The position numbers and the translations under genes are program-made. A stretch of 45,490 bases of DNA, taken from contig JACQWK010000649.1 of the NCBI GenBank assembly GCA_016209525.1, forward strand, positions 1 through 45,490, in the 5' to 3' direction. How positions within the stretch are numbered: position 1 is the stretch's first letter; each line of letters starts with the position of its first letter. This document shows positions 23,635-31,852 of this stretch, one piece after another. This DNA comes from Verrucomicrobiota bacterium. GTDB taxonomy: Bacteria > Verrucomicrobiota > Verrucomicrobiia > Limisphaerales > SIBE01. The notes under the pieces were generated by a model, which was not told the DNA's origin, searched no databases, and saw nothing but the letters and a program-made list of their open reading frames with translations.

Positions 23635-25599
23635 TCAAGGCGCTCTGACGCGCCAGGTACCTCCAGGTTGCGATGGATTCAACAGCGCTGCCGACGTCAC
23701 TTGCCGGCCTGCCAAATACCAAACCGCCAGCGTGGATTCTGTTGCATGCTGGAAGACCAAGTCCGGGCTCCCGTCGCGGTTCAAGTCAGCGACACTGGCC
23801 ACGCGCCAATTCGCGGAATCAGGACGCGGCGGTTCGAGCCAGGCGGCCTCGATCAAGCGCGTGCCGTCCATCATCCAAACTGCAATATCGCCGTCCACAT
23901 GTTGAAACACCAAGTCGGGTTTGCCGTCCCGATTGAAGTCGCCAGCGCCGACCACTCGCCAGCCGGCGTCGCCAGGGTGGCTGGGGTCGAGCTTCGGGTT
24001 GTCAATCCGCCGCGCTTGGTCCAGCAGCCAAGCCATCAAACTCCCGTCGGTGTGCTGGAGAATTACGTCGAATCTGCCATCGCCGTTGAAGTCGCCTGTG
24101 GCGACCGCTCGCCATCCTTCGATATCCGTTTCGGGGAAGATCGCTGTCGTGCTGGAAATCCGGGTCACGCCAATCATGTGCCAGAAGTTCAGTTTACCTG
24201 AATCGTGCTGGAACAACACGTCCTGGCGGCCATCGCGGTTGAAGTCGCCGGCGCCCACCATCCGCCAGATCAGGTCGCTCACTTGATTGGGAGTCAGGAA
24301 GGAGCCTGCCATCAGTCGGCTTCCATCCATCAGCCAGGCGGCGACGAATCCTGCTGCGTCCTGGAACAGGAGGTCCGCTTGGCCATCACCATCGAAGTCG
24401 CCCACTTCCGACGGCGCGACGACGGTTAGTCTTGCCGCAGCGCTTTGAGTCGAGCCGTAGAGATTCATCACGCGAACCGCATAGTCGCCGGCGTGGTTCT
24501 GTTGCACGTTCTGCAAGGTGAGAGAGGGAGATGTCGCTCCAGGGATCAGCGTGCCGTTGAAGAGCCACTGGAAACTGACACCAACAGTGAAACTGCGTGG
24601 TTCAAGTGTCATGTTGAAGGTGACGCGGTCGCCGACGAACGCCGTCTCGCTGGCTGGCTGGATACGACCGGCTGGGAGAAGCGATGGACCAAACGGAAAA
24701 ACAAAGCCTGCCAGTCCAACCAGAGGCGCCGGCGGGAGAAGCCCGCCGCCCAGCGTGACGTTGATTGGATTGGAGGTGCCGGAACTTGTCGATGATTCGA
24801 AGGTCGGCCCATTGAAGACTCGCATGACCAGCGTTACCCTTGAGCCCGGCGGAGATCCAGGAACCGCAACAACGACCGGATTCACGTAGCCTGCCGCATA
24901 CCCTGTTCGGAACGTCGTTGTTGGGAACAGAGGCTTCATTGCGGAGAGGTGGCTGTTTTCCCCGGGTCCACCATACAACTGAGCTGTAAAACCCTCGCTG
25001 ACATCTGTACTGAACCTTCCATCGAAGGAAGAAGTGACGACTCTCGCATCCAGAAACGGCGGGACACGATTGTTGAACTGTACCGTTCCCTCGGAAAGCG
25101 GGTCCTTGAACGTAACTCGGACGGTGTGATCCGTCTGAAGGAACGTTAGGAACAAGGTCTCGCCGCCGCGCTTGGTGTTGCGTCCATCGACGATCCAGTG
25201 GTCCACGACGTAACCGGCATCGGGAACTGCGGCCAAGGTCAAGTGGCTGTTGTACGCGACCTTGATCGCGCCCATGGGAGTCACCAACCCATGCTCTCCG
25301 GCGGAAACCCGGATTGTCGGTTCTTCGGCGGGGTTGGCCGATTGGGAAGGTTGATTGCCTTCCGGCGAGGCAAGTCCGTTTGGAAGACTACCTTGACCAG
25401 CGACCAAGGACTGGAATCCGAGTATAAACAGGCAGCTCGAACACAAGATGGCGTCTCTGAGTTGCAGCCGAAAGGATGCGCTTACAGAACCGGTGGAACG
25501 GGCAACCTGCCCGTTCTGGCGGGCTACCAGCCCGCCAGCCGGCAGGTGGAGTAGCCCACGAAACGGCGAGTCTTCGCGGCGCTGGAGTTGTAGCGGCAT
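23635..25599 (-). CDS. Exported Ig/VCBS (FG-GAP) repeat protein
   Basis: The C-terminal half carries five VCBS/FG-GAP units with calcium-loop motifs: FDGDGQADLLFQ, FNRDGRQDVLFQ, FNGDGRFDVILQ, FNRDGKPDLVFQ and LNRDGSPDLVFQ, each followed by an AxWxMDG-like strand, as in beta-propellers. Ahead of them is an Ig-like domain (VSFQWLFNGTLIPGATSPSLTL...NHAGDYAVRV) and a BACON/InlB-like N-terminal region (VDHWIVDGRNTKRG). A hydrophobic segment (AILCSSCLFILGFQSLVAG) is the likely signal peptide. The 45 residues before it translate a family G repeat (25490-25560), so the true start is uncertain; TTG within AIL is an alternative. No enzyme domain is seen, and a surface or adhesion role is inferred. Confidence 0.82.
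   Translation of the reverse strand: MPLQLQRREDSPFRGLLHLPAGGLVARQNGQVARSTGSVSASFRLQLRDAILCSSCLFILGFQSLVAGQGSLPNGLASPEGNQPSQSANPAEEPTIRVSAGEHGLVTPMGAIKVAYNSHLTLAAVPDAGYVVDHWIVDGRNTKRGGETLFLTFLQTDHTVRVTFKDPLSEGTVQFNNRVPPFLDARVVTSSFDGRFSTDVSEGFTAQLYGGPGENSHLSAMKPLFPTTTFRTGYAAGYVNPVVVAVPGSPPGSRVTLVMRVFNGPTFESSTSSGTSNPINVTLGGGLLPPAPLVGLAGFVFPFGPSLLPAGRIQPASETAFVGDRVTFNMTLEPRSFTVGVSFQWLFNGTLIPGATSPSLTLQNVQQNHAGDYAVRVMNLYGSTQSAAARLTVVAPSEVGDFDGDGQADLLFQDAAGFVAAWLMDGSRLMAGSFLTPNQVSDLIWRMVGAGDFNRDGRQDVLFQHDSGKLNFWHMIGVTRISSTTAIFPETDIEGWRAVATGDFNGDGRFDVILQHTDGSLMAWLLDQARRIDNPKLDPSHPGDAGWRVVGAGDFNRDGKPDLVFQHVDGDIAVWMMDGTRLIEAAWLEPPRPDSANWRVASVADLNRDGSPDLVFQHATESTLAVWYLAGRQVTSAALLNPSQPGGTWRVRAP
25490..25560. 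repeat. Family G palindromic repeat
   Basis: GGAACGGGCAACCTGCCCGTTC is followed by TGGCGGGCTACCAGCCCGCCAG; each is a near-perfect palindrome. Similar wording recurs at 35440-35612 (GGGCGGGCAGGTTGCCCGCGCC) and at 17416-17440 (GCAGGCTTCCAGCCTGC). The unit is translated at the N-terminus of the VCBS ORF. Confidence 0.65.
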
Positions 25600-25691
25600 T
25601 CGCTTGATCTGACTTCCACTCTAAAGGTAGCACAAGCAGTGCCTGCGTGGGGTGACTCCTCGGCCTCATAACGCGCATGGCGTCCTGGAAC

Positions 25692-25767
25692 TGGAGCGCC
25701 GTTCACCGACCCGGCGCGCTCCAGATTGGGCATAGAAATGCGCCGGATCGGAGATCTGCGCTCCAAG
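25692..25767. repeat. Inverted repeat, family D (copy 3)
   Basis: GGAGCGCCGTTCACCGACCCGG faces CCGGATCGGAGATCTGCGCTCC. It fills part of the gap between the VCBS-repeat gene and the 3' end of the prepilin-like gene. Confidence 0.65.
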
Positions 25768-25794
25768 GTTCAGAGGGAACTATTCAGACAAGCC

Positions 25795-26628
25795 CTACGG
25801 CGTCGAACGGTTTTCGTCTTGGGAAATCTCGTAAGCCCGCAAGTAATTGGTGCCGCCCTTGACCCATCTCACACTCATGTCGCAGAAGAGGAAGTTCAGC
25901 CCCGCTGCCCCGTGGTCGTCGTTCTTGTCGGGATAGTTGTTGATTGCTCCCGTGCCTTGCCGGTCGCCATCGAAGACCAAGTGAATATCCGAAGGGCCAT
26001 AGACGTTCCCTTTGAGTCCAAAGGCAGTGCTCTTGTGGACGTAGCCCTGGACGGTCGAATCGGTCTTGCGGATGACCCAATTCATGAAGGCGTTGGGTTC
26101 GTAACTGACGCCGCGCAAATCCGAATTCCGCGTGGCCGCGCCTCGCGCCCGTTTGTACGGAGCCTGGTATTGCAGGTCGGTGTAGATGTCGCGGCCATTG
26201 AGCTTCGATATGTTGGTCCCGATGAAATTGTCCGTGGAAGGACAAACAAAGACGGAACGCGACTGCGCGGACTGGATATAGAACGGGACCATCCAGGTCA
26301 GATCATCGCTGCCATCCGTCGGCGTCCCGGACAATGTGCCTTTCGCGTCATCGTCCGCGTACATGCGGTGGGCGATGCCCATCTGTTTGAGATTGTTCAC
26401 GCAATGGATAACCTTGGCCTTGTCTTTGGCTTTGGACAGCGCGGGGAGGAGCATCCCGGCCAGAATCGCGATGATCGCAATCACGACGAGCAACTCGATC
26501 AGCGTGAACGCGCCCCGCCAGGACCTTGCCGGACCGACCAGCGATGCAACGGAGAGTTTGTTTTCAGGAAGAATAAGTTGGCCGGACGTTGGCCGGCCGT
26601 TCCGAGAGGCGAATGGAATGTTTTTCAT
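25795..26628 (-). CDS. Prepilin-type N-terminal methylation-motif protein (H-X9-DG type)
   Basis: From ATG 26628 the product has 277 residues. It holds the type IV pilin-like motif [26 protein letters not shown], processed by prepilin peptidase between G and F. The body has the features of the H-X9-DG group that is greatly expanded in PVC bacteria, including CVNNLKQMG, a FVCPSTDN cysteine and a late [14 protein letters not shown]. The leader before the cleavage site is long (about 40 residues) and contains a small palindrome-derived stretch (NGRPTSGQL). These proteins are pseudopilins of a secretion-like apparatus or major surface proteins; individual roles are not known. ORF-track start 26709 adds a non-conserved stretch. 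Confidence 0.88.
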   Translation of the reverse strand: MKNIPFASRNGRPTSGQLILPENKLSVASLVGPARSWRGAFTLIELLVVIAIIAILAGMLLPALSKAKDKAKVIHCVNNLKQMGIAHRMYADDDAKGTLSGTPTDGSDDLTWMVPFYIQSAQSRSVFVCPSTDNFIGTNISKLNGRDIYTDLQYQAPYKRARGAATRNSDLRGVSYEPNAFMNWVIRKTDSTVQGYVHKSTAFGLKGNVYGPSDIHLVFDGDRQGTGAINNYPDKNDDHGAAGLNFLFCDMSVRWVKGGTNYLRAYEISQDENRSTP

Positions 26629-26709
26629 AGAGTGTAAATCACACGAACAAGGCTTCTCGCTGTGAAGCGATAACACTGCAACTGAATCAGGGATTCTGAG
26701 CTCTGGCAA

Positions 26710-27001
26710 CCCTTAATGTGAGGCGCGAGAGAGCCCATCGGTGAGTTGGCGGCAACAGTAGTGGCGGGGATCCCTCTTGCCGTTGGGCCGAGGCGTTTGC
26801 CCGACGAAAACGGCATGAAGGATCCGAGGCGCTCGGAGGTTTCCAGCCAACTCCGGGCGGCATGATGCTAGCTACGGCAGGCGCGGACGCCTGTCGCCAC
26901 ATACAATCAGCCGACACCCCCCGTACGAGGACCTTTGACGCTTGACGGGAAAACCGGTAAGAGTGAGGCAGACTGTTGAACGGGAACCACGGCTCACCGA
27001 C
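26710..27001. other. Intergenic region, divergent promoter space
   Basis: This stretch separates the prepilin-like gene (minus) from the aldolase gene (plus) and so should hold both promoters. I see a short palindromic run (CAGGCGCGGACGCCTG near 26879) but no repeat family member, no tRNA and no convincing -35/-10 pair. The 1016-codon minus ORF that covers it is an antisense shadow. Confidence 0.5.
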
Positions 27002-28015
27002 ATGAACGAACTGGAAACCATGGCCAAAGCGCTCGTGGCGCCGGGAAAGGGAATTTTGGCCGCGGACGAGAGTCTGCCGACGCTTGAAAAACGGTTCGCC
27101 GCGTCGAACGTCGCTTGCACTGAAGATAGCCGCCGCGCTTATCGCGAAATGCTTTTTGCGACGCCAAGTTTGCACCGCTTCATCAGCGGCGTCATTCTGC
27201 ACGATGAAACGATCCGCCAATGCACCAAAGAGGGTGTCGCTTTTCCGGAGTGGATCACCAAGCTGGGAATGATTCCGGGCATCAAAGTGGATCTGGGCGC
27301 GAAGCCTTTGCCTCGGTTTCCCAAGGAGCGCGTGACCCAAGGCCTCGACACACTGGCGGATCGGTTGGCGGAATACAAACAGCTCGGCGCTAGGTTTACC
27401 AAATGGCGGGCGGTCATCGAGATCGGAGATGGACTTCCCACCTCTTTTGCCATCGCAGCCAATGCCCAGGCGCTGGCTCGCTATGCGGCGCTGTCCCAGG
27501 AAGCGGGTCTGATGCCAATGGTGGAGCCGGAAGTTCTGATGACCGGGAACCACACGATCGAGCATTGCTACGAGGTCACCGCCGCCACGTTGCGGAGCGT
27601 GTTTGACGCTCTCATGGATCATAGGGTCGTGCTTGAACAAATGTTGCTCCGGCCCAATATGATTGTGCCGGGACTGAACTGCCCCGACCAACCAGGGCCA
27701 GACGAGGTTGCGCGGAAGACCCTGCACTGTTTGCGCCGAGTTGTGCCGGCGGCAGTGCCCGGAGTTATGTTTCTTTCCGGAGGCCAGACGCCGGAGCGCG
27801 CCACGGCCCATTTGCACGCGATGAATGTGATCGGCCGGACGCCTTGGGAATTGAGTTTCTCCTTCGCCCGCGCCTTGCAGGAGCCCGTTTTGAAAGCATG
27901 GGGCGGTGACGAAGCCAAAACCTCTGCCGGGCAAAAGGCGTTGTATCATCGGGCCAAGTGCAATTGCGCCGCCCGCTATGCCAAATACGCCCGTGACATG
28001 GAGAGGCAGGGATGA
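27002..28015 (+). CDS. Class I fructose-bisphosphate aldolase homolog with Arg at the Schiff-base Lys position
   Basis: From ATG 27002 the product is 337 residues and aligns over its whole length to animal/plant-type class I aldolase. Conserved stretches include GILAADES (Asp33 equivalent), PGIKVD (Lys107), FTKWRAVIEIG (Lys146), MVEPEVL (Glu187), FLSGGQ (Ser271) and LSFSFARALQ (Arg303). At the Schiff-base position, where the family has LLKPNM (Lys229), this protein reads LLRPNMIVPG; the codon is CGG at 27650-27652. An AAG-to-CGG change needs two substitutions, so a simple read error is less likely. Loss of that lysine should abolish normal aldol cleavage, so the protein may be inactive, altered or moonlighting. 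A ROK gene follows at 28229. Confidence 0.9.
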   Translation: MNELETMAKALVAPGKGILAADESLPTLEKRFAASNVACTEDSRRAYREMLFATPSLHRFISGVILHDETIRQCTKEGVAFPEWITKLGMIPGIKVDLGAKPLPRFPKERVTQGLDTLADRLAEYKQLGARFTKWRAVIEIGDGLPTSFAIAANAQALARYAALSQEAGLMPMVEPEVLMTGNHTIEHCYEVTAATLRSVFDALMDHRVVLEQMLLRPNMIVPGLNCPDQPGPDEVARKTLHCLRRVVPAAVPGVMFLSGGQTPERATAHLHAMNVIGRTPWELSFSFARALQEPVLKAWGGDEAKTSAGQKALYHRAKCNCAARYAKYARDMERQG

Positions 28016-28051
28016 TTGTCGCGAGCCATTCTTCCCATGAACCAGCCAACA

Positions 28052-28130
28052 GGTGGGGCGCGACTCTCGTCGAGCCCTGACTTTTTTGCCCGAAATAATG
28101 CCAGGGCTCGACAGGAGTCTCGCCACACCT
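28052..28130. repeat. Inverted repeat, family A (copy 2)
   Basis: GGTGGGGCGCGACTCTCGTCGA faces TCGACAGGAGTCTCGCCACACC, with the constant GAGCCCTG and CAGGGCTC inside. It lies in the 213-bp gap between the aldolase and ROK genes, about 100 bp before the ROK start. Confidence 0.8.
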
Positions 28131-28228
28131 CGGGGTTCATCGGAAGAATGGCTGAATTCATCCGTCTGCCGCTTGCTCATCTCTGAAGGGGCGTGGTATA
28201 GAAGTCCCAATGATCTTGCGTTCTTCAA

Positions 28229-29629
28229 ATGACCGATGACATCCCATTTCTCGTCGAGCCCAGGGTGTTTCCGATCCTCGAGGCTGCATTTCGGCCCGCC
28301 GCGCTGTGGAACAAAGCTTTCGCCAACGCCGCGCGGGCGTCCAAAAATCCGATTCAGATCACCCTCGGCTTGGAACAAGCGGACGGGTCGATGTTTCATC
28401 ATTCGACCCTCGTTTTGCCCGGGAATCATCCGAACGCGGCCACGAACTTCACCCATGTCGAGCGCCTCGTGAAGTTCCTCCTTTGGTCCCGTGGCGGCTT
28501 TCGCATTTACATCTCCGGCCCCAAGGAACTCGCCGATCAATTGCGCAGGCACTACCGCGAATCCCCGACCGGCAAGTTCGACGCGGACATCATGGGCAGC
28601 CGCGTTTACGAACACCCGCTTGAGATCGTGCACACCCATGACATCCCCCCGGCCCGTTCGACTAGCAAACCGCTTGGCCGGCATCTCAAGGGTTGCCGCA
28701 TCGGCTTCGACTTGGGCGGAAGCGATCGAAAAGTGACCGCGGTGATCGATGGGAAATGCGTGTTTAGTGAAGAGACGGTCTGGAATCCCGTGCCCCAGGC
28801 CGACCCCCAATGGCACTTCGAGCAAATCATGGATTCGCTGAAGACGGCGGCGGCGCATATGCCGCGAGTCGATGCCATCGGCGGCAGTTCCGCCGGGGTG
28901 ATCGTGAACAACCGCATCAAAGTTGCGTCGCTTTTCCGTGGCGTGCCACCGTCGGTTTTCAACGCGCGGGTGAAGGACCTTTTCCTGGAATTGAAAAGGG
29001 CGTGGGGAGGCATTCCTTTTGAAGTTGCCAACGACGGCGAGGTGACGGCACTGGCGGGATCCATTGCGCTTGGAACGAACGGCGTGCTCGGCATCGCGAT
29101 GGGCAGCAGCATGGCCGGAGGTTATGTCAACCGCGATGGCAACATCACCACGTGGCTGAATGAACTGGCGTTTGCTCCCATCGACTACAACCCCCGTGCG
29201 CCGGTCGATGAATGGTCGGGTGATTACGGATGCGGAGTGCAATACTTTTCGCAACAGTGTGTCGGCCGCTTGCTGGCCGCCGATGGGATCGAAATCGAGA
29301 CGGCCCTGCCGTTGCCGGAGAAGCTCAAGCAAGTCCAGGCTCTCATGATCGACGGCGACGAGCGGGCGGAGCGCATCTATCGGACCATTGGGACTTACTT
29401 GGGATATGCGATTCTGCATTACACGGAGTTTTACGACTTCGACCACGTGCTTGTCTTGGGGCGCGTGATGTCTGGTCCGGGCGGAGATGTGATTGTGGCG
29501 GGCGCGAAAGAGGTTGTGAAGGCGGAAATGCCGGAACTTGGCGAGCGAATCACGTTTCATCTCCCGGACGAAAAAGAAAAAAGGCACGGCCAAGCGATTG
29601 CCGCCGCGAGTTTGCCCTGTCTTGCGTGA
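28229..29629 (+). CDS. ROK-family protein (glucokinase-like sugar kinase)
   Basis: The 466-residue protein has an N-terminal extension of about 165 residues followed by a ROK/actin-like ATPase core: GCRIGFDLGGSDRKVTAVIDG (phosphate-1 loop), GGSSAGVIVNNR, VANDGEVTALAG (with the catalytic-type Asp), and GIAMGSSMAGGYV (phosphate-2 region). The canonical ROK zinc motif CxCGxxGC is not seen; only YGCGVQYF stands in that region. The family phosphorylates glucose, N-acetylglucosamine or N-acetylmannosamine, or acts as a regulator; no helix-turn-helix is visible, so a kinase is more likely. It is flanked by an aldolase and a PIG-L deacetylase, which suggests a sugar or amino-sugar pathway. The length is well above the usual 300-400. 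Confidence 0.87.
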   Translation: MTDDIPFLVEPRVFPILEAAFRPAALWNKAFANAARASKNPIQITLGLEQADGSMFHHSTLVLPGNHPNAATNFTHVERLVKFLLWSRGGFRIYISGPKELADQLRRHYRESPTGKFDADIMGSRVYEHPLEIVHTHDIPPARSTSKPLGRHLKGCRIGFDLGGSDRKVTAVIDGKCVFSEETVWNPVPQADPQWHFEQIMDSLKTAAAHMPRVDAIGGSSAGVIVNNRIKVASLFRGVPPSVFNARVKDLFLELKRAWGGIPFEVANDGEVTALAGSIALGTNGVLGIAMGSSMAGGYVNRDGNITTWLNELAFAPIDYNPRAPVDEWSGDYGCGVQYFSQQCVGRLLAADGIEIETALPLPEKLKQVQALMIDGDERAERIYRTIGTYLGYAILHYTEFYDFDHVLVLGRVMSGPGGDVIVAGAKEVVKAEMPELGERITFHLPDEKEKRHGQAIAAASLPCLA

Positions 29630-29663
29630 TATTAAGGCGTTCATAGGTAAGTTCACATGAAGG

Positions 29664-29731
29664 ATGCCCCTCACCCCATCCCTCTCCCCATCCGATGGGG
29701 AGAGGGTGTCCGTAGGACGGTTCGGGGGGTC
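29664..29731. repeat. Palindromic repeat, family B (copy 2)
   Basis: Nearly identical to 9-66 over 57-58 bp with one single-base gap in the loop-side G run. It lies between the ROK and PIG-L genes. Confidence 0.75.
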
Positions 29732-29772
29732 CATCAACTTCTGAACTCTTTAATAATTCTGATTAACACACT

Positions 29773-30630
29773 ATGAATCCTTATCAGAACTTTGTCGGCG
29801 AATACGTCAGGCTGTTGAAGGAAGGAAAAGCTCTGCCGCAAGGAGGATTTGCCGGAAACCGTTCGCTGGACCTTCCGGACGATGCTCCCAACGTCTTGAT
29901 CTTTTCTCCGCACCCGGACGACGAATGCATCATCGGCGGGCTTCCGCTGCGATTATCGCGGCAGGCTGGCATGAGGATCATTAACGTCGCGGTGACCCAA
30001 GGGAGCAACAAAGCGCGGCAAGCGGAGCGATTCCGGGAACTTCAGGGAGCGTGCGGTTACTTGGGCTACGGTTTGGTGCAGACCCAGCCCAATGGTTTAG
30101 AAACGATCAACGCCAAGGCCCGGACACAGGATCCAACCGCATGGGCTGAATCCGTTCGGACCATCGCGAAGATTTTGTCGGAGCATCGCCCCAAGGTTGT
30201 GTTCTTCCCGCACGAACAGGATTGGAACAGCACCCATATCGGAACGCATTTGCTGGTGACGGACGCGTTCAGAACGTTGGGGCCGGAATTCCAGTGCTTC
30301 GTGGTCGAGACCGAGTTCTGGGGACAGATAGCCAATCCCAACCTGATGGTGGAATCGACGCCGGAGGATTTGGCGGACATGGTGGCCGGCACATCGTTTC
30401 ACGCCGGGGAGGTGAAACGAAATCCATTTCATCTCTTCCTGCCTCCCTGGATGCAGGACAATGTGCGTCGGGGCAGTGAACTCGTCGGCGGTCAAGGAGA
30501 AGCCGCGCCGGATTTTGCGTTCGCCACGCTGTACCGTCTGCGCCGATGGAAACAAGGGCGTCTGGAAAACGTTTTTGAGGGCGGGAAAATCGTGCCGTCC
30601 GCGGCCGATCCGGGCAGCCTGTTCGCGTGA
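29773..30630 (+). CDS. PIG-L/LmbE-family deacetylase
   Basis: This 285-residue protein has the zinc-site motif FSPHPDDECIIGG near residue 45 and the second site HEQDWNSTHIGTHLL near 155, which together mark the PIG-L family of Zn-dependent N-acetylglucosaminyl deacetylases. The pattern VAVTQGSNKARQAERFRELQGACGYLGY is close to the version sometimes fused to glucosamine-6-phosphate deaminase, hinting at an amino-sugar substrate. No signal peptide is seen. It is the third gene of a plus-strand run with the aldolase homolog and ROK protein. Confidence 0.9.
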   Translation: MNPYQNFVGEYVRLLKEGKALPQGGFAGNRSLDLPDDAPNVLIFSPHPDDECIIGGLPLRLSRQAGMRIINVAVTQGSNKARQAERFRELQGACGYLGYGLVQTQPNGLETINAKARTQDPTAWAESVRTIAKILSEHRPKVVFFPHEQDWNSTHIGTHLLVTDAFRTLGPEFQCFVVETEFWGQIANPNLMVESTPEDLADMVAGTSFHAGEVKRNPFHLFLPPWMQDNVRRGSELVGGQGEAAPDFAFATLYRLRRWKQGRLENVFEGGKIVPSAADPGSLFA

Positions 30631-30640
30631 ACGATTGCTC

Positions 30641-30920
30641 AGTAGCGCAGATTTCCAATCTGGCGTATCACAGAATTGCATTCTGCGTCGCTGCGAAAGT
30701 TCCGGCGTGCCGGGAACGCTCGACCACTTGCCGACTGCAAATCGGCGATCGAGCGCAGCGCGGCGAAGCCGCAACCAAACTGGGTGGGGCGAGACTCCGT
30801 CGAGCCCTGGAATCCTTGCTGGCAATGAAGTCAGGGGCTCGACGGTGTCTCGCCCCACCAACAAAACTGCGGGGCTTGCGACGATTTCGGGCGATACTGA
30901 CAGCCTGCAAATCTGCGCCC
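30641..30920. repeat. Composite repeat block (families C and A)
   Basis: The left part is a family C element (GTAGCGCAGATTTCCAATCTG, CAGAATTGCATTCTG). Inserted at 30783-30859 is a family A inverted repeat (GGTGGGGCGAGACTCCGTCG facing GACGGTGTCTCGCCCCACC), and the family C right end reappears near 30900-30918 (CAGCCTGCAAATCTGCGC). The nesting suggests that family A moved into a family C element. No gene lies in 30631-30931. Confidence 0.75.
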
Positions 30921-30931
30921 CAGGAGAACCG

Positions 30932-31417
30932 ATGAATTTGACTTGGCGGTTAGCCAATTTGACGGACGTTGACCTGCTGGCGGAGCTCAACCAGGAACTC
31001 ATTCAGGACGAGGGGGGCTGTGGCAGCCTGGCATTGCCGCAATTGTCGGAACGAATGAGGAACTGGCTTCAGAACGGTTACCGCGGGGTCCTTTTTGCCG
31101 AGACGGACGACGTGGTGGCTTATGCGCTCTATTGCTTTGCAGAAAAGGCGGAGGGAGACCGATTCATTTTTCTTCGGCATTTTTACGTTCAGCGGGCCCG
31201 TCGAAGAAAAGGCATCGGGCGGGAGGCGGTGCGGCTCTTGTTGTCGGAAGTTCTTCCACCCGGCTCCCGGATACTTCTGGATGTCCTCTTCGAGAACCAG
31301 GTTGGGAGGGAGTTCTGGAGAAACCTCGGTTTCAAAGAGCACTGCCTCACCCTCGAATGGCAGCCGAGCTGCGGAGAAGCAAAGCTCAACACACAGCGCG
31401 GCGAAACCGCAGGCTGA
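30932..31417 (+). CDS. GNAT-family N-acetyltransferase
   Basis: The start at ATG 30932 is fixed by AGGAG six bases upstream. The 161-residue protein has a GNAT core with the acetyl-CoA loop VQRARRRKGIGREAVRLL near 88-105 and FENQVGREFWRNLGFKE after it. The last 15 or so residues (GEAKLNTQRGETAG) translate a repeat-like sequence and are probably an acquired tail. Substrate unknown; it could act on an amino acid, peptide or antibiotic. It stands apart from the upstream sugar genes by a repeat block. Confidence 0.85.
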   Translation: MNLTWRLANLTDVDLLAELNQELIQDEGGCGSLALPQLSERMRNWLQNGYRGVLFAETDDVVAYALYCFAEKAEGDRFIFLRHFYVQRARRRKGIGREAVRLLLSEVLPPGSRILLDVLFENQVGREFWRNLGFKEHCLTLEWQPSCGEAKLNTQRGETAG

Positions 31418-31852
31418 GCTGTATCGGTGCAATCGAGCTGGGGAGCGCACGCGCCTCGCCAGTGGTGTTCGGCATAAAAAGCGCTCTGGACATTTTCCTC
31501 TCTCTCCCCGCGAGGAACGAGTGGGGAGAGAGCCGGAGAGAGGGGAAATGGATAAGAAAACCGCCTCCTCTCCCCGGCCCTCTCCTCCTTTTTGGGGAGG
31601 AGAGGGAGAAGACACACGGTTCCACGCGCAAAGCAAATTGTTTACCGAACAGAATTGGCGCCTCGCGTGCCGTGGTCGGCGTCCTCGCGGACCACATCCT
31701 CGCGTTGGAACCGTTTCGTGTCCCGATCACGCTCCTCTTTCGACCGGCGGGGCGCCGGTCGAGACACGCGTGCAGACCTCAGAAAGACAAAAGATTCAGA
31801 TTGGCGACTAGCGGCTCAGGCAGGGATTCTCAATTCAGGCCTGCCCCGCGGC
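31418..31852. repeat. Repeat-rich non-coding block, family B and a GC palindrome
   Basis: 31480-31614 contains CTCTCTCCCCGCGAGGAACG with GTGGGGAGAGAGCCGGAGAG and then CTCCTCTCCCCGGCCCTCTC with GGGGAGGAGAGGGAGAAG. At 31738-31760 CGACCGGCGGGGCGCCGGTCG is a near-perfect palindrome. The ORFs listed here on both strands are translations of these repeats. No gene is supported. Confidence 0.7.

Noticed and set aside
26687-29737. 1016-codon minus-strand ORF
   Set aside because: It lies antisense to the aldolase and ROK genes, both of which have clear family motifs; the translation is Arg/His-rich with no recognisable domain. Long antisense frames are expected at this base composition.
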